Positions 1-8,489 are shown, counted from the stretch's first letter. The stretch: DNA of 64,000 nt from JASHVB01 sp035535035 (GCA_035535035.1 DATLQW010000081.1:25092-89091), one strand, 5' to 3'. Program-made: numbers and translations. The notes: generated from the letters alone by a model not told the origin.

Positions 1-326
1 GCACTGGGTTGGACAAAGACCAAACTATTAGCGGGGGGGCCTGATGCTGCGTCGTTGTCGTATGGCAGGTTCGCCACCCATCACGCGGCCCGACCCCCTG
101 TCGGGATATTTTACACTTTGCCATGACGGCGCCCCAGCGAATGGCCACGCTGGCGCTTGAGCAACCCACCCACCTGGAGGACCTGACTAACAGCAAGGCC
201 GGCGGCAATCGGTGGCGCCGGGGTCGGCGGCGATGCGGAGCGCTGCCGGACGGCCTGAATGACCCCGGCACGCCGTCCGGACGACCGCATTGTTTGTGCC
301 AAACACGCTTGCCTGCCCTGTTTGCC
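1..326. other. no recognisable gene
   Basis: No reading frame here has a recognisable product or a convincing ribosome binding site; the short frames present look like chance frames in GC-rich DNA. No tRNA-like fold was seen. It lies downstream of the minus-strand creatininase gene and may hold its 3' untranslated region. Confidence 0.4.
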
Positions 327-1073
327 TCAATCAGCGACGAAGCGGCCGTAAACCTCTGCCATGTCTTCCACCGCCACCTGATAGAGGCGCTCGCCATGCT
401 CCGGGGACGACAGCGACGGGTCGGAGCCGATGCGGCCGTCCGGGAAGCGGCGGCGGTAGTCGGCGCTGTCGTAGAAAGCCGGACTGCGCGGCGCCACCTT
501 CGGCGACATCTGCGCGTGCTTGATCGCGTGCGGCTGGTAGTATTGCGATAGCGAAACCTCTGACGCCGTGGCGTGGCTGCCCTCGGAGTCGCCGTAGAGT
601 TCCTTGGTCAGCTTTCGCACGCGCGGCCCGTCCGCCCACATCACCATCTTGCAGCGCACCGGCCAGGTATCGGTCGGCGCACGCAGCGACACGTCCGCGT
701 AGATCTCGGAAAAGGCGGCGCTCACCGTGGCGATGTTGCCGCCGTGGCCGTTGATGAACAGGAAGCGCTCGAACCCGTGGCGGACCAGCGACGTAACGAC
801 GTCGTTGACCACCGCGATCAGGGTGGAGGGCCGCAGTGTGATGGACCCGGCGAATGCCAGGTGGTGCTGCGACATGCCGATGGTCAGTGTCGGCGCCACC
901 AGACAGCCGACGCTGTCTCCCACGCCCTTGGCGACGAACTCCGCGTCCAGGTGATCCGTGCCGATCAGTCCATTCGGCCCATGCTGTTCCGTCGAGCCGA
1001 TGGGGATGACGATGCCGCGCGAGGTGCGCAGGTAGTCCTCGACTTCGTGCCAGGTGGCGAGGGCAAGCTGCAT
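327..1073 (-). CDS. creatininase-family amidohydrolase
   Basis: Predicted 248-residue metal-dependent amidohydrolase of the creatininase family (creatinine amidohydrolase, MftE-like and related cyclic-amide hydrolases). Visible family motifs are GSTEQHGP near residues 26-33, a TDHLDA metal-site motif around 39-44, NGHGGN at 108-113 and SHATASE at 166-172, which together supply the His/Asp/Glu ligands of the usual dinuclear metal centre. The ATG at 1073 is chosen because an AGGAG lies 7-10 bases upstream; an in-frame ATG at 1244 would run the protein through a repeat element and gives an N-terminus unlike the family. No operon partner is visible, so the substrate is unknown. Confidence 0.88.
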   Translation of the reverse strand: MQLALATWHEVEDYLRTSRGIVIPIGSTEQHGPNGLIGTDHLDAEFVAKGVGDSVGCLVAPTLTIGMSQHHLAFAGSITLRPSTLIAVVNDVVTSLVRHGFERFLFINGHGGNIATVSAAFSEIYADVSLRAPTDTWPVRCKMVMWADGPRVRKLTKELYGDSEGSHATASEVSLSQYYQPHAIKHAQMSPKVAPRSPAFYDSADYRRRFPDGRIGSDPSLSSPEHGERLYQVAVEDMAEVYGRFVAD

Positions 1074-1120
1074 GCGGGTTGACTCCTGGGTCGGGCGGTT
1101 GGCGGGAGGGGTGGCGGAGG

Positions 1121-1231
1121 TGGCGGAATGCGCTTCGCTGTTCCGCCCTACCGTGTGGGGTGTAGCGCCGCCGCCAATAACGGACAACCGCGGGACCATC
1201 GTAGGACGGAAAAGCGCTGCGCATTCCGTCA
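1121..1231. repeat. REP-like inverted repeat pair
   Basis: Two 31-base arms, 1121-1151 and 1201-1231, are inverted copies of each other (26 of 31 positions match by eye) separated by 49 bases. Each arm carries the core GCGCATTCCG and ends in a GTAGG/CCTAC edge, and each can also fold partly on itself. This is the typical look of paired REP/BIME elements in proteobacteria. It sits just upstream of the creatininase gene; no further feature was seen between it and the toxin gene at 1380. Confidence 0.7.
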
Positions 1232-1379
1232 CTTTGGTCCTCATAACAGCAATTCCGCCCAGACGGCGTGCATCTCAGGAGCCGCCGACATCTCGTACAG
1301 TCGCCCAGTCCTCAAGTGGCAGAACAGTAGCAAGACGGATGCCTGTGGTTCGGGAGGAGAGCAAGCGCCTGCTCGTTCC

Positions 1380-1748
1380 TCATTCGTCGCCGTATTGGCT
1401 GGGCAAATGGCGCTCGACTTCCATACCGTCATAAAGGACTCGGCCGATACCGATCAGATCGGGCCGCGTCATGCGATAGAGCAGGAAATGTCGAGGCTGC
1501 CGCACCAGACCATCGGGCGTTCGTGCGCGGCGTCGACTGTGGCGCAAATGATAGCTGCGTACGGCGGGCCCGAACTCAGGTCGCGCCACGCTACCGAGGC
1601 GTTCGGGATTGGAAGCGATGTCCCGTAAGGCGGCAACCAGCAGAGCCTCGTAGCGCCGTCGTGCAGTCTCGCCGAACCGGTCCTGCGTGTAGGCGAGGAG
1701 TTGGATGATGTCCGCTTCGGCTGTCGCTGAAAGCCGATAGATCGGCAC
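1380..1748 (-). CDS. parE: ParE/RelE-type toxin
   Basis: A 122-residue protein of the RelE/ParE toxin superfamily. It opens with the typical strand-helix pattern (MPIYRLSATAEADI, then a long helix with RRYEALLVAAL), has a central Arg-rich segment and ends with a strand carrying the LLYRM and IGRVLYD motifs of ParE proteins. ParE members usually poison DNA gyrase, while RelE members cleave ribosome-bound mRNA; ParE fits better because the partner is ParD-like. It starts 3 bases after the antitoxin stop, so the two are surely co-transcribed. It is slightly longer than the usual 95-105 residues, with an Arg-rich insertion near residues 72-85. Confidence 0.85.
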   Translation of the reverse strand: MPIYRLSATAEADIIQLLAYTQDRFGETARRRYEALLVAALRDIASNPERLGSVARPEFGPAVRSYHLRHSRRRARTPDGLVRQPRHFLLYRMTRPDLIGIGRVLYDGMEVERHLPSQYGDE

Positions 1749-1751
1749 CGC

Positions 1752-2045
1752 CTATCGTCCGGCATCCCGAACCCGATGAGCGGCGTGCCGTCCAAGGCCC
1801 GCGATAAAATCCTCCAACTCGTCATCTTGCAGATCGCGGTAGCGACCTTGGTCGAGGTCGGCAAAACCCGTCTGAGCTCCCACTTGCAGCGCCTTCAGTT
1901 TTGCCGCTTCCCGAGCTTCGCGTTGTTCGATCAGGCGCAGGCCCTCGCGGAGTACCTCGCTGGCATTCTGGTAGCGACCAGTGCTGACGAGGGTCTCGAT
2001 AAAGCTTTCATGGTGGGCGGTCAGGACTACGTTGCGGGTTGGCAT
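1752..2045 (-). CDS. parD: ParD-type antitoxin
   Basis: A 97-residue ribbon-helix-helix antitoxin. The N-terminus (NVVLTAHHESFIETLVSTGRY followed by NASEVLREGLR) is the classic ParD/CopG DNA-binding fold, and the C-terminal half is the acidic toxin-binding tail. It precedes the toxin gene, the normal order for parDE. ParD proteins repress their own operon with the toxin as co-repressor; a perfect 19-base palindrome lies 43 bases upstream of this start and is the obvious operator. Confidence 0.88.
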   Translation of the reverse strand: MPTRNVVLTAHHESFIETLVSTGRYQNASEVLREGLRLIEQREAREAAKLKALQVGAQTGFADLDQGRYRDLQDDELEDFIAGLGRHAAHRVRDAGR

Positions 2046-2087
2046 GGTCTCGTCTCTGGCGCTGTGCGGTGCCGGTAGCTTAGCTGA

Positions 2088-2106
2088 ATTGGCATACTAT
2101 GCCAAT
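2088..2106 (-). promoter_or_regulatory. parDE operator palindrome
   Basis: A perfect inverted repeat with 9-base arms (ATTGGCATA / TATGCCAAT) around a single central base, 43-61 bases upstream of parD. Ribbon-helix-helix antitoxins bind such short palindromes. On the minus strand a TAGTAT within it could serve as the -10 box, so binding would occlude the promoter. Assignment to ParD is inferred from position. Confidence 0.7.
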
Positions 2107-2205
2107 ATCGCCCGGTGCGGGCATGACGGAGGAGCGTCGGGCGATCCGCGCCACCCGAGTTGGGTCCGCTTGTCGCGACACGATCGGTCGCCTCAGGACG
2201 GACCT

Positions 2206-4449
2206 TCAGCGAAATACGTAGATCGGGCTCGACCAGATCAGGTGGCCGTCCTCCTGGGTCAGGCACACATACAACGCATTGTCGCCCTGCTGCCGCAGGC
2301 GGACGCGACGGGACAGGTGCAGCGTGCGATGCGGGTTTTCATCGGGCACGCGGAACACGCGAATGCGGCGCCTGATGCCGCCCGCTTCGAATACCAGATC
2401 GTCGAGGCCGATATCGGCGATGCGGATGTCGCATTGGACCAGTGCCGTATCGATGCGCAGCGTGCCAGCGAGCGGGTCGGCCAGCCAGGCATCGAAGCCA
2501 CCGAAGCCGCCGGTGGTGAGGGCGGTCCAGGCCAGCGTCCCCGGTCCGGTCTGTTCCAGCTTCTTGTCGAGATTCCATAGATTGATCGGCGCGATGCGCT
2601 CGAACCGGTTGCCGTCCAGCGAGCAACCGCCGTCCCACACTGTCTGCCGGCCGCGCCCGCGATATTCCGAGCCTTCCCAGATCACCCGGATGCGCCGGCC
2701 GAGTTCGCTCGGCGCGTAGGGCCGCCAGGTTTCCAGGACCTCCAGCCCGTTGCGAATCTCCACCCGTTCGATCGGCGCGGACCCGACCGCATCGACGTTG
2801 AATTCCACCTCCGCGTCATTGCAGCGCAGGATGTCGCCCATCATCGCCGAACGCACGGCCGTGCCGGTCGTCGTGCCGAGGTTCGGGTCATCGGCAAACA
2901 GCAATGCCGCGCTTGCGAAAGCGGCACGAACGTCGAGCAGCATGCGGCATCCGGTGGTGGCGTAGTGGTGGCGCCTGCGCAGCGCCTCGAACAGGCCGGC
3001 GCGCGTGAGCTCCGCGGCGAGCAGACAGGACAGCCCGCCATAGGCGCCGAACAGCGAGGCGCCCGGATGGCTCGCGCCATGACGCCCCTTGTGGCCGTCC
3101 GAATTTGCAACGATGCCGACGCGGTACCCCTGTTCCAGCGCGTCCTGCACCAGCCACTCGAAGGTCCCCCAGTCCGAGTGGATCTCCACCGAGCGTTCGA
3201 TCCGAATGTCGTGCGCCATCCTGATGTCCGCGTAGCGCCCGCCGATATGAGCGATCACCACGCAGTCCTCGTCCTTCAGCGCGTGGAACAGGTCCTCGGC
3301 GGTGTTGGCGTCGGTTGCCACGTCGGACAGGTCGTCCACCAGCGCATGCGAGGAGCGATGGATCTGGCGCCCCTCGTGCATGAACATGACGTTGCGATCG
3401 CCGCCCAGACCGGTATTGCCCGACCATTCGTAGCCGGGATAGATGACGAACCGCCCATCCCGATTGTATTCGCGCGTCAGCTCGTTGAGCTGGTTCCAGA
3501 ACGCCGTGGTAACCTGAAAGTCGTTGCCCTGATGGCTCATGCCGTCGAGGAACGCCCGGTCGCGGGCGAACTCGATCAGCGCGCGCGCCGAGTTGGTGCC
3601 GATGGTTTCTTCCGACTGGCCGTGCAGGTCGCACCAGTACGGCAGCAGCGACGCCTCGGCGACGATGCGCAGCGGGTTGCTGGTGCACAGCGTGCACCCG
3701 TCGGCGCCCAGCACCTCGATCAGCAGGTCGCCGGGTTCGGCCACGGACAGGTTTTCCACGCTGGCCGCATGCTCGCCGCGCCGCATCGAAATCTGCGCGG
3801 GAAGGCCGGCGACCGGTAGGTTGGCGCGAAGGGTGAAGACACCCTCGACCTGGTCGCTGGGGTTGCCCCAGGCATCCTCGCCCTTGAAGCCGAGGCGGAA
3901 CCGCTGGCCGCGGCGGCGCAGGGTCGGAAGAATCGCCTTCCAGCCCGCCGGCGGCCCGGCCACGACCGCAATGAACGGCTGCTCCGGCAGTTCGGCGTAG
4001 TTGTACATCGCGAAGGGATCGGCCAGCACGCGGAACTCGAAAGTCGGCTCGACAAAGGTTTGCACGCGCATGCCGGGCGAGCCGTGCCGGCGGTCGCCGA
4101 ACCGCACGGTGATCGTGTCGCCCTCGCGCAGGAAGCCGCGGATGACCCGGATGAACAGGGTCTTGTCCCAGGGGCGGATATTGCGCTTGGCGTCGTACTG
4201 CACCTCCAGCACGGCGCCGTTGGAGGCTTCCACCGTGGTGTAGTTCGCGGCTTGCGGATCGCTCCATTGCGGCCGGCCCATGTCGCTGGCGAAGCGGTGC
4301 ACGACCTTGATCGAGCCGGTGTCGTCGATGCCGAAATATCCCGCCGTGTAGGTGAGAGTGAAGGATTGGAAGCTGCCGGCTTCAACCGCCCCGGCCGGAG
4401 AGATCACGGCCGTTCCCATGCGTTCGGGCAGATAGATCGAATGCGGCAC
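2206..4449 (-). CDS. DUF3604 PHP-like metal hydrolase
   Basis: A 747-residue protein of the DUF3604 family, whose members resemble PHP-domain metallohydrolases and are mostly uncharacterised. The first 260 residues look like beta-sandwich domains. The catalytic-looking part follows: YWCDLHGQSEE around 271-281, SHQGND near 305, VIAHIGG near 398-404, EIHSDWG near 423-429 and NSDGH at 449-453, a His/Asp pattern suited to a multi-metal site. A further beta-rich C-terminal region runs to the end. No signal peptide is evident, so it is probably cytoplasmic. It stands alone, with 267 bases before the LLM oxidoreductase gene, and its substrate cannot be inferred. Confidence 0.8.
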   Translation of the reverse strand: MPHSIYLPERMGTAVISPAGAVEAGSFQSFTLTYTAGYFGIDDTGSIKVVHRFASDMGRPQWSDPQAANYTTVEASNGAVLEVQYDAKRNIRPWDKTLFIRVIRGFLREGDTITVRFGDRRHGSPGMRVQTFVEPTFEFRVLADPFAMYNYAELPEQPFIAVVAGPPAGWKAILPTLRRRGQRFRLGFKGEDAWGNPSDQVEGVFTLRANLPVAGLPAQISMRRGEHAASVENLSVAEPGDLLIEVLGADGCTLCTSNPLRIVAEASLLPYWCDLHGQSEETIGTNSARALIEFARDRAFLDGMSHQGNDFQVTTAFWNQLNELTREYNRDGRFVIYPGYEWSGNTGLGGDRNVMFMHEGRQIHRSSHALVDDLSDVATDANTAEDLFHALKDEDCVVIAHIGGRYADIRMAHDIRIERSVEIHSDWGTFEWLVQDALEQGYRVGIVANSDGHKGRHGASHPGASLFGAYGGLSCLLAAELTRAGLFEALRRRHHYATTGCRMLLDVRAAFASAALLFADDPNLGTTTGTAVRSAMMGDILRCNDAEVEFNVDAVGSAPIERVEIRNGLEVLETWRPYAPSELGRRIRVIWEGSEYRGRGRQTVWDGGCSLDGNRFERIAPINLWNLDKKLEQTGPGTLAWTALTTGGFGGFDAWLADPLAGTLRIDTALVQCDIRIADIGLDDLVFEAGGIRRRIRVFRVPDENPHRTLHLSRRVRLRQQGDNALYVCLTQEDGHLIWSSPIYVFR

Positions 4450-4716
4450 GTCATGCGCTCCCTTGGCCGATCGACCGATGGTCAGGGATAGTGCGGGCTT
4501 GCGGCGCGCTTTGCCAGCGCGTCCGGGAGGCGCGGCAACATCCGAGTCGTCTGACGGTTCGCTGGCATGACGAGGTGGGCGCGGTCCTCGCGCTCCCGTT
4601 CACCTGGCCCGCGATGCTACCTGCGCCGCCTTGGCGATTCGGAAAGGCGCCAGTGCGGGCATGGCAACTGCTTCAATGTTCTCTTCTGCTCGCGCGGGAA
4701 AGATTTCCATCTCCAT

Positions 4717-5571
4717 CTATGCAGCCTGCCGCATAACAGCTTCCCACGCATCCACTACCGGCAGGATCGTATCCGCCTTCTCCGACTCCAGATTGAACAC
4801 CACCCGCTTCACGCCGAGGTCGTGGTAGCGCTTCATCAGCTCGACGTCGCGCTTTGGGAACCACACGGTGATCTCGATCGAAGCCGGATCACGCCCCGCC
4901 GCGCTCGCCATCTTGCGGAATTCCGGGATCATGTCGGCGATCTCGGTGTAGGACCCGCGCGACGCCTGCGGAATCCAGCCGTCGCCATAGCGGATGGCGC
5001 GGCGCGCCGAATACGGGAACGCACCGCCGACGATCACCGGAGGATGCGGCTTCTGCACTGGCTTCGGCCAGGTCATCATCGGATCGAAATTGACAAACTC
5101 ACCGTGATATTCCGGCTTGGTCTGCGTCCAGATCGCCTTCATCGCCTCCACCCGCTCGCGCGCCAGCTTGTGACGCGTGGCAAACACGGTGCCGTGATCC
5201 TCCATCTCGTCCTGGTTCCAGCCATTGCCGATGCCGAACAGGAAACGGCCGCCTGAGACCTGGTCGATCGACGCCACCAGCTTGGCGGTCTGGATCGGAT
5301 CGCGCTGTGCCACCAGGCACACGCCGGTGCCGACCTTCAGCGTCGTGGTCGCCATCGCCGCGACGGTCAGCGTCACGAACGGGTCCATCGTGTCGTAGTA
5401 TTTCTTCGCCAGATCGCCGCCTGCCGGGGTCGGCGTCTTGCGGCTGAGCGGGATGTGCGAATGCTCCGGCGCCCACAGCGACTCGAACCCGCGCTGCTCC
5501 AGCGCAAGGCCGAGTTCGCCCGGCGCCATGGAATACTCGGTGAAGAACATCGAAGCGCCAAATGCCAGCAT
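4717..5571 (-). CDS. LLM-class flavin-dependent oxidoreductase
   Basis: Predicted 284-residue luciferase-like monooxygenase or F420/FMN-dependent oxidoreductase (TIM barrel). Family hallmarks are FESLWAPEHSHIP in the first barrel strand, KVGTGVCLVAQRDPI, the GRFLFGIGNGWNQDE motif and PPVIVGGAFP. The start at 5571 is preferred because GGAGGA sits about 4 bases upstream; a second ATG four codons earlier (5583) would contain this Shine-Dalgarno. Whether the cofactor is FMN or F420 cannot be read from sequence. Similar proteins are often annotated TIGR03619. No operon partner is seen. Confidence 0.85.
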   Translation of the reverse strand: MLAFGASMFFTEYSMAPGELGLALEQRGFESLWAPEHSHIPLSRKTPTPAGGDLAKKYYDTMDPFVTLTVAAMATTTLKVGTGVCLVAQRDPIQTAKLVASIDQVSGGRFLFGIGNGWNQDEMEDHGTVFATRHKLARERVEAMKAIWTQTKPEYHGEFVNFDPMMTWPKPVQKPHPPVIVGGAFPYSARRAIRYGDGWIPQASRGSYTEIADMIPEFRKMASAAGRDPASIEITVWFPKRDVELMKRYHDLGVKRVVFNLESEKADTILPVVDAWEAVMRQAA

Positions 5572-5672
5572 GGGTTCCTCCATTCGCCAAACGGTGCCCC
5601 ACGATAGAACACCGGCGCGCGGCGAGGAAATACGGCCGCCGGTCCGCCGGTCCGCAACCCCAGGCCCACCCG

Positions 5673-6254
5673 TCAGTCCGCCGCACCAACCGCCGGCCCA
5701 CCCGGCGCCTTGCCAAAAATTTCCCGGGCCGCCGCCAGGATTTCCTTCGACAGCGCCGGATCCTCAACCGCCCGGGCCAGCGTCATCGCGCCGACGATCC
5801 CGGCGAGCGTCGCGATCGCCCGCTTGCGCCGGTTCGCCGCCGTGCCACCCTTGATCAGCCGCGCAAAGCGATCGAATTGCGAGCGAACGTGGGCCGTCAG
5901 GCCGCCGCGAACCCCGCTGCCCTGGCGCACGATGTCGGCACCCAGGGCGGCGATGACACAGCCATTCCCTCGGTCGTCGCAGTGCCGCTGCGACAGATAG
6001 TCGGACACCAGGTCGCCGAGGTCGGTGTAACGCTTCTGCCGTTCGGTCGCCTTCGCCAGGGCCCGCGCCACCGCTCGCGCGGCCAGGTCCTCCTTCGATT
6101 TGAAATGACCATAGAAGCCGCCATGCGTCAGGCCGGCATCCTGCATGATCGCATCCACGCTGACCCCGTCGAAGCCCTGCTGCCGGAACAGCCGTGACGC
6201 GGCTTCGACGATCCGTTCGTGGTTCTCGGCTGCCTGTTCCCGGCTGACTCGCAT
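5673..6254 (-). CDS. TetR/AcrR-family repressor
   Basis: A 193-residue TetR-family regulator. Residues 1-50 form the helix-turn-helix domain (RIVEAASRLFRQQGFDGVSV, then DAGLTHGGFYGHFKSKEDL), whose GGFYGHF recognition helix is typical of the AcrR/TetR_C_33-type subgroup that controls efflux or electrophile-response genes. The ligand-binding half has one Cys (in NGCVIAALG) that could be a sensor, which is inference. The start at 6254 has an AGGAGG 5 bases upstream. It is divergent from the SDR gene at 6385, and two matching ATGA-N6-TCAT sites lie between them, suggesting it represses both itself and the SDR operon. Confidence 0.9.
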   Translation of the reverse strand: MRVSREQAAENHERIVEAASRLFRQQGFDGVSVDAIMQDAGLTHGGFYGHFKSKEDLAARAVARALAKATERQKRYTDLGDLVSDYLSQRHCDDRGNGCVIAALGADIVRQGSGVRGGLTAHVRSQFDRFARLIKGGTAANRRKRAIATLAGIVGAMTLARAVEDPALSKEILAAAREIFGKAPGGPAVGAAD

Positions 6255-6297
6255 CGTTGCCTCCTGCCGCACAATACCCGCCTGACGGTTTTCCCGC

Positions 6298-6327
6298 TTG
6301 ACAGTTTTGATGACGACTATCATATAA
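6298..6327 (+). promoter_or_regulatory. promoter for the SDR operon
   Basis: A perfect TTGACA at 6298-6303 is followed, after 18 bases, by ATATAA at 6322-6327 (CATATA with 17 bases is the alternative). It faces the SDR gene about 58 bases downstream. The first candidate TetR operator lies in the spacer and -10 region. Confidence 0.6.
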
Positions 6328-6349
6328 GCCGAACGATGACAACCGTCAT
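6310..6349. promoter_or_regulatory. tandem TetR operator sites
   Basis: Two copies of ATGA-N6-TCAT occur at 6310-6323 and 6336-6349, 26 bases apart centre to centre. The second extends to a perfect GATGAC-N4-GTCATC palindrome (6335-6350). The first overlaps the -10 box of the SDR promoter and the second lies just downstream of it. Position between a TetR gene and its divergent neighbour makes them likely operators; binding is inferred. Confidence 0.65.
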
Positions 6350-6384
6350 CTATCGACGGTGCCACGAACGGGCGGAGAAGTGAT

Positions 6385-7173
6385 ATGACAGACCATCACC
6401 TGGGCACGGCCTTGATCACCGGTGCCTCTTCCGGCATCGGTGCAACCTACGCCGACCGTCTGGCCCGGCGCGGCCATGACCTCGTGCTGGTGGCGCGGGA
6501 CAGGGCGCGCATGGAAGCGACCGCCGCGACACTGCGCAACCAGACCGGTGTCGCCATCGACATCCTGCCGGCCGATCTGACCGTCGCCGCGGAGCTCCGC
6601 ACGGTGGAGGCGCGACTGCGCCAGGACGCGCGCATCAAGCTCCTGGTCAACAATGCGGGCGCGGCCGGGCAGCCAGGTTTCGCCGAACCTGACCTGGATG
6701 CGCTCGACAACCTGATCCGCCTGAACGTCACCGCCGTGACCCGCCTCGCCGGCGCGGTCGTGCCGCGCTTCCTCGCGTCGGGCGGCGGCGCGATCATCAA
6801 CATCGCCTCGGTGCTGGCGGTCGCGCCCGAGATGTTCTCCGGCATCTACCCGGCGACCAAGGCATTCGTCCTCACCTTCTCGCAATCGCTGCAAGGCGAG
6901 CTTGGCGGCCGCGGCATCTACGTGCAGGCCGTGCTGCCGGCGGCCACGCGCACCGAGATCTGGCAGCGATCCGGCCGTGACATCACTGCCATTGCCGGCG
7001 TCATGGACGTGGACGAGATGGTCGATGCCGCGTTGGTAGGATTCGACCGGCGCGAGGCGATCACCATCCCGTCCCTGCACGATCTCGGCCAGTGGGAGGC
7101 ATTTACCGCGGCGCGCCAGGGCATGCTGCCCAATTTCCGCCAGGTGCACGCAGCGGCGCGCTATCACGCGTGA
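6385..7173 (+). CDS. SDR-family oxidoreductase
   Basis: A 262-residue classical short-chain dehydrogenase/reductase. The TGASSGIG cofactor motif is at 12-19, NNAG at 89-92, the catalytic Ser in NIASVLA near 142 and the YPATK pair Tyr155/Lys159. R38 after the second strand (LVARDR) suggests NADP(H) preference, which is inference. The C-terminus carries a VLPAATRTEIW element of the DltE/YqjQ-like subgroup. It is divergent from the TetR gene and followed after 44 bases by the ketopantoate-reductase-like gene, so the two probably form a TetR-controlled operon. The substrate is unknown. Confidence 0.9.
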   Translation: MTDHHLGTALITGASSGIGATYADRLARRGHDLVLVARDRARMEATAATLRNQTGVAIDILPADLTVAAELRTVEARLRQDARIKLLVNNAGAAGQPGFAEPDLDALDNLIRLNVTAVTRLAGAVVPRFLASGGGAIINIASVLAVAPEMFSGIYPATKAFVLTFSQSLQGELGGRGIYVQAVLPAATRTEIWQRSGRDITAIAGVMDVDEMVDAALVGFDRREAITIPSLHDLGQWEAFTAARQGMLPNFRQVHAAARYHA

Positions 7174-7217
7174 TCCCGGATGGCCGCCGAGGCCCGATCA
7201 CAAGGGGGAGAGGAAAA

Positions 7218-8162
7218 ATGCGCATCCTGGTCATCGGTGCCGGCGCCATCGGCGGTTATTTCGGCGGCCGTCTGCTCGAAGCCGGCCGCGACGTAACCTT
7301 TCTCGTCCGCCCACGGCGCGCCGAGCAACTCGCGCAGGCCGGCCTGTCGATCCGCGGCGCCAGCGGCGATGTCGATCTGCCGGCGCCCACGGTGCAGGCC
7401 GGTGGTCTGCGGCAGCCGTTCGACCTTGTCCTGCTGAGTTGCAAGGCGTTCGACCTGCCGGACGCGATGGAACAGTTCGCCCCCGCGGTCGGGCCCGACA
7501 CCGCGATCCTGCCAATGCTCAACGGTATGCAGCACCTCGACATGCTGGAGCGACGCTTCGGTGCGGGGGCGGTACTCGGCGGCGTGGCGCAGATCTCGGT
7601 CACGCTCGATCCGCGGGGACGCATCCTGCATCTCGGCGAGATCCACAGCCTCGTGTTCGGCAACCGTGGCGGGGCGCCGACCGAACGCATCCAAACGATT
7701 GCCGCGACATTGGCGGGCGCCAAATTCGACGCGCGCGCCAGTGAGTCCATCCTGCAGGAGATGTGGGAGAAGTGGGTCTTCATCGCCACCGCCGCCGGCA
7801 TCACCTGCCTGATGCGGTCAACCGTCGGGGATATCGTCGCAGCCGCCGCCGCCGATCTGGCGACAGCACTGCTGGATGAATGCGCCGCCATCGCCAGGCA
7901 GCAAGGTTTTGCCCCGCGTCCGGCAGCCATGCAACGCAACCGCGCAATGCTCACCGTCGCGGGCTCCGGATTCACCGCCTCGATGCTGCGTGACGTGGAG
8001 CAGAACGCGTGCACCGAAGTGGATCATGTGATCGGCGATCTGCTGCGGCGTGGCAACAACGCCGATCCGCACGCCCTGCTGCGAATCGCTTGCGCGCATC
8101 TTCAGGCGTACGAGGCGCGGCGCACCAGGACCCGGGCAGCCCGAACCGATCCGTTACCGTAG
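7218..8162 (+). CDS. ketopantoate reductase-family protein
   Basis: A 314-residue PanE/ApbA-family NADP-dependent reductase. The Rossmann motif GAGAIGGYFGG is at 7-17, the LNGM element near 101-104 and the catalytic-type Lys185 lies in EKWVFIATAAG. The ATG at 7218 directly follows a strong GGGGGAGAGG; longer upstream in-frame starts overlap the SDR gene. Family members include true 2-dehydropantoate 2-reductase (pantothenate synthesis), but many paralogues next to SDR/TetR genes act on other 2-oxo acids, so panE is not assigned. Probably co-transcribed with the SDR. Confidence 0.85.
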   Translation: MRILVIGAGAIGGYFGGRLLEAGRDVTFLVRPRRAEQLAQAGLSIRGASGDVDLPAPTVQAGGLRQPFDLVLLSCKAFDLPDAMEQFAPAVGPDTAILPMLNGMQHLDMLERRFGAGAVLGGVAQISVTLDPRGRILHLGEIHSLVFGNRGGAPTERIQTIAATLAGAKFDARASESILQEMWEKWVFIATAAGITCLMRSTVGDIVAAAAADLATALLDECAAIARQQGFAPRPAAMQRNRAMLTVAGSGFTASMLRDVEQNACTEVDHVIGDLLRRGNNADPHALLRIACAHLQAYEARRTRTRAARTDPLP

Positions 8163-8213
8163 CATACTACCCGGCTGCGCCATCGGCTCCGGCCACCATC
8201 GGTGCCTCCCCGG

Positions 8214-8489
8214 CTACGCTTGCGCGTCCTTGCGATCATCCGCCAGCCGCAGCCGCTTTTCGACTTCCAACCGCAGCTCCTCGATCATCGTTTGCGTGAC
8301 CGGGTCGATAGCCTCGATCGCCGTCAGGATCGTCTCAAGGGTTTCGCGCAACGTGAACAGCAGGCCGCGCTCGACGGCATGCGCCGTCAGGTGGCGTTCG
8401 AGGTGATCGGCCTGGGCGCCGTGCCCACGCTGCCTCAATTGCTCGACGAGGTCGCGGGCCTGCTGTTCCGGATCATGTGCCATGGACAT
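8214..8489 (-). CDS. small helical protein of unknown function
   Basis: A 91-residue, charged, mostly helical protein with no recognised family. It has a QQARDLVEQLRQRG segment at the start and a long amphipathic C-terminal helix rich in Glu/Arg/Lys (EELRLEVEKRLRLADDRKD) that could form a coiled coil. GGGAGA lies 9 bases upstream of the ATG at 8489; ATGs at 8483 and 8519 are alternatives. It is convergent with the ketopantoate-reductase-like gene. Coding likelihood rests on codon bias and the ribosome binding site only. Confidence 0.5.
   Translation of the reverse strand: MSMAHDPEQQARDLVEQLRQRGHGAQADHLERHLTAHAVERGLLFTLRETLETILTAIEAIDPVTQTMIEELRLEVEKRLRLADDRKDAQA

Noticed and set aside
1074..1244. 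Upstream extension of the creatininase gene
   Set aside because: It would encode the REP-like arms and lacks a ribosome binding site, whereas ATG 1073 has AGGAG upstream.
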